In this document: positions 23,351 through 34,412 of the stretch, piece after piece
Position numbering within the stretch: the first letter of the stretch is position 1
Layout: each line of letters opens with the position of its first letter
NCBI GenBank assembly: GCA_050084515.1
Contig: CM114274.1
Coordinates: 12,338,001-12,402,000, forward strand
Length of the DNA: 64,000 bases
Direction: 5' to 3'
Source: Blasia pusilla
Taxonomy: Eukaryota > Marchantiophyta > Marchantiopsida > Blasiales
Program-made: the position numbers and the translations under genes
Notes under the pieces: generated by a model
Seen by the model: the letters and a program-made list of their open reading frames with translations, nothing else
Databases searched by the model: none
Told to the model about the DNA's origin: nothing

Positions 23351-25027
23351 GTACAACTCAAGGAAAAGGTACTCTCTTAATTGTAAAGTATTAAGTTCGT
23401 TCCCAAGAGATCACTTTTTCCCGAGAAAAGAGAGGTTTTATAAGAAATATAAAGAATAGCTTCTTCTTCACTAGTAAGTACTTCAATCATTTCAACAACC
23501 AAGTCTTTAGTAGTACAAAAGATGAAAAATGGGTTTCTTCCCTCCAAATGAAACTCTTCTCAAGTGTAGAGAAAGAGTCCTACAAATCTTGGATACCAAA
23601 GTTCAACAAGGACCTCAAAGAGACTTCAAGAAGATTGTGGCTCACCCTACTTTCAGAACTGAATCTATCACCGTAGGTTACTAACTGTCTAATAACTTTC
23701 ATACACTCTTCTTGATTATCCTGTGGAATTCTAAAATCAAGGACTCAACTCTCATCCCTACAACAGCCCAATGAGATTGACACTCAACTCCGCACATCAG
23801 AAAGAATGAGCGAGGACACTTCTCTTACATCAAAGAGTGGAGGAAACTAGAAAGTATTACAGGCTTGAGAGGGTATCAAACTCTTCAACTCGGATCATCC
23901 CTAAATAACTTCTTCTCATATGATCAACCAGAGTACTGGAAACTCAAGACACAAGGGAATGATCCCTCGCTCTTCTACGTTACTCTTTAAATAATCTCTT
24001 TACAATTCGTGATTGACCTTTCTATCTCCTTCTAGATTTCTAACTGTTAGTCTCACGGTTCAAATCTTCCAACCCTTCATTTCCCTTAAGTCGGTTGAGA
24101 TCTCTTCCACTTCCAACTGAATCGTGGCGCCCTTCCATTTCTAACTTCCAAAACCGCCGCGATGATCCACTATCTACAGTCTTTTCTGGACGCGAAGCAC
24201 TCCTATCCTATCTTTGCAAAGCACTCCTACTATTTTTGCCACTAAGAAGAAGTTCTCCTCGTGACCTTCCTTCCATCCGTTTTCTTTAAAACATTATTCC
24301 TCTTCTTATTCCTACTCTTCATACATCCTTTCGCTTTGTGAAGACTCTTGTTGATTCCTTCTTCTTCTTTCTTCTACTTCTTTGCTTTCTTAGTCTTCGC
24401 TCTTTGTTCTTCATTCTTTGTTCACAATCTTTGCACAAAGACTCCCTTTGAACTTTTTCTGCAAAGAAGAAGGCCTTTCCAGTCTTCGTTTAACAATCTC
24501 TACCATCTTCCCGTATTGCGGTCTTTGCTGTAATCTTTGCTACGAAGCACCCGTGCCTCTCCTACTTCTTTCTTGTTCCTTCAGGAGAGCTTCCCCATTC
24601 CACACTTCCATGATTGCAACATACTTCAACACAATTTCCGCAAAACATTCTTCCTTACTTCCAATCTTAAGTCTTCAGGATGAAAATTATTTAGGATATC
24701 CTTTAGTACCATTTTTTGTATCCTTATCCATACATGGCGCATGTGGATGTAACACCCCACATGGACCATGGATCATACAATTAGCCATAGTAGTATGAAG
24801 TCGTGGATGAGTATTAGGATCCGGAATTTTTGCAGATATGATCTTATCAAAATCAGAGGTTGTTCTAGGCTTATCATCTTGAGCCAAAATGATTAAAATA
24901 TGAGCATGTGGCAACCCCCTATTCTGAAACTCCACCACGTGAATGCATCCAACAACTTTACGTAGTATATGTTTCTTCATAATGAGTCGCAATAACTCCT
25001 TCTTTTTTTCCTCAAATACTGAGTACT
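23351..25027. mobile_element. 1.68-kb insertion inside the gypsy integrase
   Basis: The integrase reading stops at 23,350 and resumes at 25,028. Both edges carry a related 14-nt word (ATGGCGGCTGTAAT at 23,337-23,350 and ATAGCGGCGGTGTT at 25,028-25,041), as expected of a decayed target-site duplication. The interior is pyrimidine-rich from 24,000 to 24,680 and ends with a minus-strand Helitron Rep fragment. Terminal motifs of a specific transposon class were not found. Confidence 0.55.
24687..24992 (-). pseudogene. Helitron Rep (HUH nuclease) domain fragment
   Basis: The minus strand reads VVEFQNRGLPHAHILIILA, the Helitron-like N domain with the HxH pair (HAH) of the HUH rolling-circle nuclease. 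DKPRTTSDFDKIISAKIPDP, MIHGPCG and APCM then follow in the canonical order. Only this part of the Rep/helicase protein is present. It sits at the right end of the insertion in the gypsy integrase. Confidence 0.85.
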
Positions 25028-25650
25028 ATAGCGGCGGTGTTCGATCTTGATGATCCATATGTATAGGTGCAAGCATGTTGTCAGAGGGTGGAGATTTTTC
25101 CTAGAATTATGCCCATGGCATCTGAGAACTAAGCTATTGCTCAATATAGGGATACATTGAGGTATACAATCATTCATAGAGGTGGTTATTTTTGAGGAAT
25201 CATGAGGTTTCCTCTTGGAGATTATCTGTATTTAGAGCAAGCAGCACCTACGACGCTAGATGTCACTGCAGGTTGCACGATTTTGCATGTGCGCAAGGTA
25301 TTACCAACCGTAGTCCTCATGTTGGAGGGACGGGATGGTTTGGCTTGGAAGGATCATGTGCACAACTATGCCCCATGTAATCTTTTGAACATGGATAGGA
25401 CACTGCATGTATATGTATAGATCTATCCGTTTATTTGGAAGATCGGCGTTGTGTGTTGTGTAGATGTGACTAAAAATATGGATTGTTTAGCGATATTTAT
25501 GCGCATAATAGCTCTCACATCTTAGTTACTTAGTTGACACGTAGAGTTCTATCGCATTGACAACATAGAGGGTCAACGTGCGGTTTAGGTATAACTTTGT
25601 CTTAAGGTGTCGCATGAGGTTGACAACAAGTCCTATACAAGGGGAGCGTA

Positions 25651-26130
25651 ATTTCTGAGAATTTCCCTACTATTTTTGGCCACGTGATCCACTCATCGAG
25701 TCAACTCTCATCCGATAACCTATGCTCTTAGGTTTTTGTTGGAGAGGCTATTTTTGGGAGAAGAGGCTTTTGGCTCTTCTTAAGGCTATAAGAGAGGGAG
25801 GGATGGTTTTCTTAAGCCATCTCTTTCATGTTGAGCCTTTCAAGCACATCTCTTGCTTGTGTGTATGTAGGAACTAGGGTGGTAGCATCTAGATTCCCTC
25901 GTAGCCAAGGGTGGATGTGACTTGATATGCCGATGTAGATTTGAGAGTAGAGTTGGCGGTGTAGGCCGTTTTTACTCTGATGTTGTTGTGCGATCTTTAT
26001 GTACATGTATGAGTTCATTTTCGTATGTGTGTGGTTCTACCGGTGTGTTGTGAAGATCGATGTGGTGTGTTTTATAGACGTGACCAACGATGTGGATTGT
26101 GTAGCGATATGTATGCGCATGACATAGTAA
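25651..26130 (+). mobile_element. gypsy LTR-like segment, copy 1
   Basis: From 25,540 to about 25,990 the sequence aligns with 51,665-52,100. Shared words include GAGTTCTATCGC, GGCTATTTTTGGG, AAGCCATCTCT, TCATGTTGAGCCTT and GATATGCCGATGTAGATT. The shared block follows the end of the polyprotein, so it should contain the 3' LTR; exact LTR ends could not be set. A further segment at 26,040-26,125 (GTAGCGATATGTATGCGCAT) repeats the Cys-rich tail at 25,430-25,515. Confidence 0.6.
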
Positions 26131-26848
26131 ACTCCTTACACAAACACTAATATGAGAAATTTATGTTATTTCATTCATACTTGCAATTATTGTGGGAAAT
26201 GAACATTTTCATTGGGATGACATAAGTTAAATAGTGAGAATGTGTGTATGGGATGCACTTAGATCCCATTAGGGCATAGTAAATTTTGTAAGTTACAAAT
26301 ATCTTTTCATTTCTAGAAGAATGAATAATTATCTAATTCTAAAAACTATTTTCTTTAAATATTTTCATGTCTATAAACGGAAATAGATATCTCAGCATTC
26401 TACAATGAGGTTTCTTTATTTTAATTCATCTTTTCAAAATTAAATATACAAAAGAAGCGAGCTCATTGAGAAATACTTTCATAAACAGCCATTTAAAATC
26501 TAATATTAAATTCTATTCTAGTTCTATAAGAGAAAATATTGTATCCCTTAAAAGAGAATGTATAATTCTAAGAAAATAATTCTTTCATTTTTCAATGAGA
26601 GTCATGGCTTCCCTAATTATAATATAGATAGCTAATCTTTCATAATTTTTTTCAAATTTAAAATTACCATTGTACTTGATATTATTATTTATTTCTTGAA
26701 TATATCTAACCTCCTTCATATATAAATACCTTATTGCTAATTCATATTCATGTATATCTTTGCTCATGCAATGTCTATTTAAAAAGAAGAAAAATGAACA
26801 TAAAGTGTTCAAAAATTGATGAAATATTATATTTCATTTATAATATGA
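26131..26848. other. AT-rich, no gene recognised
   Basis: Very AT-rich sequence with A and T runs and no domain-bearing frame, of the kind found inside non-autonomous Helitrons. Confidence 0.45.
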
Positions 26849-26880
26849 CTAGTACGAGCATATGTGCAATGCACTGGCAT
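26849..26880 (-). mobile_element. Helitron 3' terminus
   Basis: On the minus strand GTGCATTGCAC (a 5-bp stem hairpin) is followed by ATATGCTCGTACTAG and then T. The CTAG end before T and the upstream hairpin are the Helitron 3' signature. The hairpin sequence is identical to that of the terminus at 58,766, so both belong to one family. The element would extend to higher coordinates; its 5' end was not found. Confidence 0.6.
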
Positions 26881-27140
26881 AATTACGTACCTTCCATGTT
26901 TGTCCATTTTACAACACCATTAAATAAGATCAAGTCAATATAAATATTCTTATATGGACTTTACGCTACATCTCTCGGAAGCTTTGGCGTCTCTAAACTC
27001 TCATCTGTATCTCCTCTAATATTGAGAACTTAACCGATGTTAAAGCTCCAATGCTAGTAGAAATTTGTATGCATGCTAGAGGAGACACAATCTAGCATAT
27101 AATTCCATGTACACACCAATCCCTTATAATCTTAACAAAT

Positions 27141-27563
27141 GTGAATCTACTATTTCCAAAAGTTCTCTTAAAAAAAAAGACCACTTCTTTTGGAGTAGAA
27201 GTGCCAAGAAAAATTCCTCCTCCTCCCCTTAAGAATTCACATTATTCTAATTTTCTTAATCTAACAGTAATTGAACAAAACTATAAGCTTTTGTTAAGAA
27301 AACGGAAGAAAAACAAACACAAGCGACACTTCACGCAACTACCAAGCACGATTGTTGAACTAGAGCATATGAAACGAAAAGTGACTTCCCACGTTGATGC
27401 AAACGTAGACCGCAAGGAGCTATAGTTGAACAAGTTATATTATGGGTACTTCAACTATTGGTACCCCAAGCACCAAAAGGAAGAAGTGGACGCAGTAATA
27501 TCCGGAAGGGCACGTGAATACGCGGAGCTATCAGAACAGAACGGACTTAAGATAGTAAGCTGA
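27141..27563 (+). pseudogene. unidentified 140-codon frame with one stop
   Basis: An open frame starting at 27,141 runs 94 codons to a TAG at 27,423-27,425. It continues in the same frame for 45 more codons (YYGYFNYWYPKHQKEEVDAV, then GRAREYAELSEQNG) to a TGA. Lys/Arg-rich and gene-like in composition. I do not recognise it; a decayed gene or transposon ORF is the most likely reading. Confidence 0.3.
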
Positions 27564-28019
27564 CATACTCGAGAGGGATATGAGGCAGCGTAAGGCGTGA
27601 CTTGCTGCAAGAAACGACGTGCTCTTTGAAGCAAACTGCTTGCCAGGAATCATTCTTATGAAGTTTAGGTAGCTTCCACCAAATTTTTCGAAGACTCTTC
27701 AGGCCCACAAGGTGACAAAGTCAGCTGCCCAAATTTAGGATAGGGGATTGGAGGAGTGGACTTTGGGTTTAAAAGCTGAAGTTCTTCTGAGTGGTGAAAA
27801 CATGACTCCATCTCCATCCAAGTGTGGGATTTTCCTAGTGGAACAGTAGGCTTAGTGAAAATGCTCATCGTTGAATTCAGAAGGAAGTTCACAATTAAGA
27901 TTTCGTTTGTAATTGCTTTTATGATGTACAAAGTTTAACGTGGTTCCCCAATAGCTACTTACAGTTCGGTTACAAGTCTTTCCATCTAGGTTATAACGTG
28001 TCATATGTTTCAGAATTAA
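27564..28019. other. no gene recognised
   Basis: A minus-strand frame at 27931-27665 (SCFHHSEELQLLNPKSTPPI) is Pro- and Ser-rich with no known domain. Nothing else was seen. Confidence 0.35.
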
Positions 28020-28050
28020 CTAGCTAGTGCCCGTGCGGCATACTGATTTA
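28020..28050 (-). mobile_element. Helitron 3' terminus
   Basis: The minus strand reads TGCCGCACGGGCA (stem TGCC/GGCA), then CTAGCTAG followed by T. This is the GC-hairpin plus CTAG|T arrangement of plant Helitrons. The element would run to higher coordinates and may contain the gene fragments at 28.6-31.9 kb. No 5' end could be paired with it. Confidence 0.6.
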
Positions 28051-28600
28051 TAATTAAATTAGAACGAACCTATTTACTTAAAAACGAACGATTTTGTCTC
28101 CTCCAAATGAAATACAATCTCTTATAATAAAATAAATTAGACGGTGAAAAACATCCAAACCAGTGGAAGATTATTAACTAAAAACATGCCGGGGAAAACA
28201 TCCAAACGAGAGGAAGAATATTAATGAAAAATACGCTATTCGAATTCAAGTTTTTCTTAATTGTTTATTTCACGTGTCACAAAGGGAAGTAAAATACGTA
28301 CTAAAATATGGGAGGAAGGGTTATAAACTCCATCCTCTTTTATTAATATAAATTTTAGAACCCTTCTAAAATCTTTTAAAGAAAAAACCGTGTGTCCTCC
28401 GTAATTACTTTCCCCTCTCAAAGGCCGTACACTAGGGCCGCTATGTTTTGTTCTTTTCCAATTATCAAAAAGGTGATCACGTGATATTTTGCTTCCCACT
28501 CCCCATAGCTCCGAATGGATATCTCCTTAGCATGGGGGCCTATCTCTAACACTGACAAACCTTCAATAAGGTAGGAAAAGGGCATGTAAGTTAGTTCGGA
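28051..28600. other. Helitron-like AT-rich subterminal region
   Basis: A block containing GAAAACATCCAAAC(C/G)AG and GGAAGA(T/A)TATTAA occurs twice (about 28,145-28,175 and 28,194-28,225). No gene is seen. Confidence 0.4.
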
Positions 28601-28784
28601 GTTCGAATTATGACGCGGGAGAGGAACGGAGGTCCAGCTGAGAAATCTTGAATTCCCTACGCTCTCTCACGAGTCCTGGAATCCACGTTCGAAATCTGAA
28701 AGGTGCTGGGAGGAAAAAGTAGACTAGGTCAGTCAGATCCCCTCGGCATCTGCCATTGGGCGGAGAGTAAACCAAGCGGCGAAG

Positions 28785-29570
28785 ATGGTGAAAAAGGCTC
28801 ATGATGATAGTGGTGATCGCAGGTTTTCAGTGATTGCGTTGGCAGTCAAGCGAGGTGAGTTGGGAAATCGATCGGCGCAAGCGCGCACACACACACACAC
28901 ACAAGCGGCTGATGAGCATTGTCAACAGTAACAATCCAGGGCAGACAACTGGCGCTAGGTTCGCCCGAGAATTTGCTTGATTTGAAATAGCTAGAACAAT
29001 TGAAAGTCCTAAAAGCTCTGCGCGACGAGGAAGCGCATTTCTCTGCGAGGGATCAGGTAAGAACGGTGTTGAGGGCCCGCAGATTTCTTCCTGCTGTCAT
29101 GCTCTGTCCCAACTGTCAAGCGGGTAGGTCCAACGTGCGGGAGGACGAATGTTGTCTTCCTCTGTCAGACAGACAGGAAGATGTTCAGGAAGACTGGCAC
29201 AGGAAGAACGTGAATGGGAGCAGAGGCAGGTCAGCCTTTCGTAAGGATAAGAGTGAGTGGCACTAGAGTGGACATTGAGCTAAAGCTTGGACCTCGCCTT
29301 GAACAGTACTGGAGCGCCGTTCTGAAAGTCTTGGAAATACCGATCCCAATCGGCAATGCTCTTCCGACGTCTTGCTTTCGTGCCGTGGGAGATTCGGTAT
29401 TGACGAGACGAGGAACTGGTTCACTACAGGCGAGGATACGCAGGTGGCTCAGATTGACGGTTTTTATTTTCTGTCTGCCGAGTCTGGTCACATGCACAAC
29501 TCTAGAGTGGAGGAATTTTTGAAGTCATACAAGGTAGGGATACAACCGAGGGGCAGACGGGTGTGAATGT
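28785..29570 (+). pseudogene. exon-like gene fragments, origin unknown
   Basis: GC rises sharply here. An ATG at 28,785 opens MVKKAHDDSGDRRFSVIALA, followed by a consensus donor (CGAG|GTGAGT at 28,854/28,855). A second block near 28,940-29,055 reads RQLALGSPENLLDLK, a TAG stop, then LEQLKVLKALRDEEAHFSAR and a GTAAG donor. A third near 29,190-29,229 reads RLAQEEREWEQRQ. The charged heptad-like pattern suggests a coiled-coil protein. The in-frame stop and lack of an identifiable full product suggest captured, decaying exons, possibly inside the Helitron ending at 28,020. I do not recognise the parent gene. Confidence 0.4.
28886..28903. repeat. (CA)9 microsatellite
   Basis: Nine uninterrupted CA units lie directly after the putative donor site of the first exon-like fragment. 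Confidence 0.95.
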
Positions 29571-29948
29571 ATAAGTCAAGGTCACACTCGACGTTTGATG
29601 TCGACGGAAGGTCCCAGCATGACAGGACTCAAAAGATTCACCATCTTTTGGTAGTTTGTCACTTACTTGTTTGTAATTCAATTCGGCGAGAACGCTCTAG
29701 ATTGCGAAAAGGTCAAGGAAAAGATTGAAAGGCACTGACCAGAGCTCGTCAAAGGTATAGGTATGGCATTGCAGAATCGGAGGGCTGAGTGTACGATGAC
29801 CTTCTACTCCTTCGAAGAATCTCCGATACTTGGACTGTGATTCATATCCGAGAATCCTTTCACAAGTTGCAGAGGAAGCGAAATGGGCTACGTCGACATA
29901 TATCCGTCAGAACCAATCCGATGAAAACAATCCTAGGGAACGAGTAGA

Positions 29949-30584
29949 ATGGAAGTGACTGTTTGTGATGAGGGTGATGCAACGATAGGTCAAACAACGA
30001 CAACAATGGCTGTGGAAAAATCAATTACAAGCGAGGAATTTGTTAAGGATTCAACTGATCATGATCCTGCAATGCTATCACCAAGTGGGAGCGAACAAGA
30101 ATCGGACGTTATGAAGAACTCACGTAGATCTGCTTCAATAATCCGTTTTTCGGAGGATAACACCCAATCTGATGTTCGTGAATACAGATCGGACCGCTCC
30201 TGCAGTCCGAACGGAAGATTGAGGACAGCTTTACGACTAGTTTCTTGCTACATCGGCAGATTTTCTCCCGTTGGTGTTCTGAGAAGGTTTCGTGATTGCT
30301 ATGTTGCCAGTCTAGAAGGTTTCGCAGTTCAGCATAATTGTCAGGGGTATGGTATGTCTTACGGCCCGTCATTTCCAAATTTACCAGTAACATTTAGACA
30401 TACGAGCATGACCACTCGGGAAGAGGAGCTCCGGGAGTCAGAGAGGAACGCAGGATCTGTGGTAGCTTACAGCCAATCATTGAACGAGGCGACTATCTCC
30501 CCAAGTTCAACGTCTTACAGAGTTGTTAGAAGTCGACGTCCTCGATGTAATCAGCAGCACATGCCTTCCATCAATGAAATTTGA
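29949..30584 (+). CDS. hypothetical 211-residue protein
   Basis: A complete single-exon frame from ATG 29,949 to TGA 30,584. The first 80 residues are acidic and Ser/Thr-rich (EEFVKDSTDHDPAMLSPSGS). A more ordered middle reads ALRLVSCYIGRFSPVGVLRR and FRDCYVASLEGFA. The C-terminus is basic (RVVRSRRPRCNQQ). No signal peptide, membrane segment or known domain is visible. GC content matches the surrounding gene-like island and differs from the AT-rich flanks. It might be a real small gene or an exon carried in by a Helitron. Function unknown. Confidence 0.35.
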   Translation: MEVTVCDEGDATIGQTTTTMAVEKSITSEEFVKDSTDHDPAMLSPSGSEQESDVMKNSRRSASIIRFSEDNTQSDVREYRSDRSCSPNGRLRTALRLVSCYIGRFSPVGVLRRFRDCYVASLEGFAVQHNCQGYGMSYGPSFPNLPVTFRHTSMTTREEELRESERNAGSVVAYSQSLNEATISPSSTSYRVVRSRRPRCNQQHMPSINEI

Positions 30585-31980
30585 TGATCGTAGGAATCCT
30601 CAACAGCGACAGATTATATTATCGAGTGCGTGCTTTCTCAAAATCTTCTCACTCACCAGGAACGGGGCCTGGCTTTATTCTTCATTTCGACAGGCCATAT
30701 TGGCATATCCAACTTGATAGATCCAACTCAATAAATGAAAACTAAAGCCTGATCCCCGTCCGAGTCGGCAGGTCAGATTTTCTTCACTCAGCGTTCACCT
30801 TAGGGCGTCAAAGATTCCCATACTAGGAGTCCACCAAAAATCCTTGAAGGACCCGTCCCGTCTATGATACGTCAGTCCAAATCGTATCCGTGTAACCGTT
30901 TGGACAAGTGTTATTTCTTAAAGCTTCCAGTTCCAGGAAGCCTACTCGTCCGCGGGTACTATGTCAAAATTAGTTCAGAAGGGAGTGGATACTATTTATA
31001 TTGAGATTGGTCTACAGGCTCAAGGCAGTTGCCATGGAGGAAGCGAAAACCTTGTGGCGCACTGCATGCTAGTGTTGGTGCAAACCGAGGATATGCGTGC
31101 CACCAACTAGATTTACGAAAACGAAGGCCATAGAAGCGGACTCCACATAATCACAATGTCTCGGTACGTTTTGAATCTTCGTCGCGACGAAGACAGAGTG
31201 AGTCTCTACCAATTCAGTAGCCCAGGTTGCCTCTTTTGTACATTTCTACCTGGCTTTCAGTCGATTTCTTTGATGCAGGCTGCGATATGCACGGAAACAA
31301 TTTCTTGAAGGTGTAGACGTATACTTATTCACAGCAGTAGAACCTAGTACCAAAGTGCCGTCGCAAGAGTAGAGGATTCACGCACATCTGCAAATTGATA
31401 TTGCAATCCAAGGCGGAGGGTTCGGATGTCCTCTTCTCGGATCTGCCCCTTTTCCTGCTTCATCAAAGCGTCTCTTATCTTAGCCTTTCCCCATTTCAAA
31501 ACTTGTTAGGGCACTCCTACTAAAGTCACACATATCCTCCTCAAACCTATCGATCCAATCCGTCGAAACCTGGTCTTCCTTACGAGAGAAGGCGGGCTCT
31601 CGTCACTTTCCAACATTCTGCTGTTCTCATCGCGAGAAGTTCACGAGGTCGTATTGGTTTTACGATCGACGGAACGTCCTGGATTGCCTTCGGTCCTCTG
31701 CAGGCAATCGTAAGCGGGTGGTACCATTTCTTGCTTGCTTCCTCCCCTCAAACGGGTCCAGCGAATATCTGGAGGAATCTGATGGCGATGGAGTAGTATC
31801 TGACTCTGAGCATTTTGGCAAACGTAGAAGAGACAAAAGGAAATGCCAGATAGGATCCGGAAAAGAAGCATATAAAAGTGATGGGAAACAAGCAAGTACG
31901 AAAGGTATAGGAAAAGCTAGAGGAAGATGCCACTTTAGCGTCCATTTTTTCTCTTCTCAATTGATGGGAGAAAGGTGAAC
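30585..31980. other. gene-like GC island without identified product
   Basis: Continues the base composition of the 28.6-30.6 kb island. A plus-strand frame at 31,718-31,978 is Ser/Lys/Gly-rich (SDGDGVVSDSEHFGKRRRDK context), and donor-like sites occur. No domain was recognised. It may hold UTR, intron and exon remnants of one or more captured genes. Confidence 0.35.
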
Positions 31981-34350
31981 CTTTTGTATTCTTTTATTTT
32001 ATTTTAGATTGAGAAGATTTGAACGGAGAATTAAATGTGACTTATCCGTTGTAAGGAGGATTTCTTCTTGTTAATTGATTATTTTGTACAGTTGATCATA
32101 TTGAGAGAAGTCATTTTTTTCCCAAGAGAAAGTTTATTTTATTGTAAATTGTTCAAACTTGTTGTAATCTGGATGATAATTTTTTTTCGTTGGTATCTTC
32201 ATTCACTTTTGAACGTAGTATGGATCCCATTTTCTTAGAGATTTTAACATAGTGACCTTGAATGCACCACACAACGTTAGAGGTAGGTATTTTTGATACT
32301 AATAGAAACAAGGAAAAAATAAAGGCATCGTGTACAATATGGATACCAAAGTAACGTGACAATATGTCACAACTAGTACTACCCCAGCAATGCCTTAGAT
32401 TGGATTTGCACAAAACCTCATTATAAAACCTTATCGAGGGTTTTAGTAACTTAAAGTGCCAACATCTATTGGCAAAAAGAGCCTTACATTCTTAATAGAA
32501 TAAATCATATAATTCACTTAATATCTCATGTATTAATAGTATATGCACATTGGAAAGGCCGATTAGCCTTATGTGTATATGCTTTGCATACCATGCAAGA
32601 GATCTTTCATATGTGCATTCATCCTAGGAAAAAAAAGATTTCAACGTCATCTTTGTGAGCCTTTCCTATCCACCAAAGTCTCTATTGGATCCTATTGACC
32701 CATGGAAACTTTCAATTTCAACGTTGAATCAAGAGATATTGTTGAGAAGATGAAGTAACTACTATGTGGATGGGACTTAATTTTGTAAAATTACAATTTT
32801 TTTGTCTTATCTTGCAATAATTCTTCAGTGAGCTTCTTATGATCTTTTAAGTTCAATAAGTGCTAATTGAATTTCTTGACTTGCTATTAATATTATTTGT
32901 CCAAGTTCTTTATTGTCCTTCTTCTCTAAGAAGTTAATGACCTACAAGAAGATTCTTCATGAGAACAAAAATGGCGAGGGTTTTGGCGTCTCGGCTCTTG
33001 CTAAAGAGCCCCCCCAAAACCTTCTAGATCTTTATCTCTTCAAATGTCCACTCCCATTGGTTGGCCAATGGACCATATGGTTGATTGGCTAAGAATACTA
33101 GTATCCTCCCATTGTATGCTAGAAAATTCGCAAGATACTTTTTTCTTTTGTAAAGCTCATTGCTCAACATAATTTTCAATCTGAAAAATTGTTTCGAATC
33201 CTTTTTCCACTCTATATTTGACATCCATAAGAAGGCTCACTATTATAGACATCTTCATCCGTCGATCCCTCTCTCTACCAATCATATAGACATAGGTCTA
33301 GGATGGAATTCTCCCTTATTACCACTCTCTTATGGCTTCTTGTATGATTTTTGGGAAATAAATTACTGTAATCAATAACTTTTCATCTTCAAGTTGAAAA
33401 TGTAGGACCTTTGAGTCATTATAGAAGAAGTTGGAATTGCAGTTTAGAAAATCTTTTCAATAGTTTGAAAATAAAAGAAACTAGGTGTGATGGTTGAAAT
33501 CAAAATATAAAATTCCTTCAAAATGAATATAACAATTGTGAATGATAACAATTCCACACAAATTCCTATCAATAAGCAATGAAAAAAAACTAGTATATCT
33601 CTAACTTTAACTTAAGTCAAGTGTAATAAACAGAATTCGCATTGTGAAAATTTCTCAAATTTGAGTAACTACAAAATATTAAAAAGCACAACTTTGTTAC
33701 ATATTTGAACCATAGTGAGAAGATTTGACTCTAATAAGAATTTAATGGTACGGATCTGGAGGTAGGAAGAAAGTTATGTACCATTTTTGCTAATGTAAAT
33801 TGAAAGATGAATGATCATAGGGTTTTGCAAAATGAACCAAAAAAGAAACCTCAATAATTATAAATATTCTTGGATCATGATATTATGAGAAATTCAAATT
33901 ACGTAAAAATATATCTTTTATAAGAAGCCATGAATGGAGTCTTCAGGTGTAATATAGAAGATGTTAGATCCATGAAAACTACGATTGAAATTACCTTTCC
34001 CTTAAAGGAAACTTTAATTTATCAATGAGCAACCAAATTGCAAGTAGCATTAGTTGAAGATAAAAAGATTGTATGAACAACCTTCATTACACAATACTAT
34101 TACATGAAAATGATTTTGCTTGGGGTTTGAGTTTGACTTGTGCATACTAATTACTACACAACATACATAGATGTTAACATCGATACAAGTTATAGCATTG
34201 GAAACACATAATATATCATGTTCAAAAATTTCTTCTCCAATCACCTCCTTAGTTAGATCCGTCTTCCTCTAGATAAAAATGTATCCCTAACTACAATCAA
34301 ATTGGCATATCAACAAAGTTTGTGCCAAAAATTTATTTTGTAAGTCCCAA
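31981..34350. other. AT-rich, no gene recognised
   Basis: Composition shifts abruptly to AT-rich at about 31,980. Short frames only. A CTCTTGCTAAAGAGCCCCC hairpin-like word near 33,000 resembles the foldback word in the LTR at 51.8 kb and a GAGCCCC/GGGGCTC pair near 43,805-43,837. Confidence 0.45.
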
Positions 34351-34412
34351 GGTTGCACGGAAACGAACAAGTCCGAACATGTCCACGGACATGCCCGGCC
34401 CGTACCCCTATC
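34351..34412 (+). mobile_element. MITE end fragment (GGTTGC family)
   Basis: Begins GGTTGCACGGAAACGAACAA and continues with GTCCACGGACATG words, nearly the same as the left end of the copy at 47,278. Only the first 60 bases are recognisable. Confidence 0.6.

Larger units (their letters stand above)
22975..25650 (+). pseudogene. gypsy integrase and C-terminal polyprotein fragment, split by an insertion
   Basis: The left part (22,975-23,350) reads FGAPAKMLINQDTKFWGE, the block around the second catalytic Asp of the integrase core. It continues through DHLEAYGLAERV, which holds the Glu of the DDE triad, and LPWLAMGYFLSRHASLALF followed by LLYGREP. A 1.68-kb insertion follows, and the polyprotein resumes at 25,031 (AAVFDLDDPYV). 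It runs through RDTLRYTIIHRGGY, DYLYLEQAAPTTLDVTAG and LMLEGRDGLAWKDHVHNYAP, the C-terminal DNA-binding part. A short Cys-rich segment near 25,430-25,520 may be the remnant of a PHD-like finger. Stops are frequent. Integration of cDNA was the ancestral role. Confidence 0.85.
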
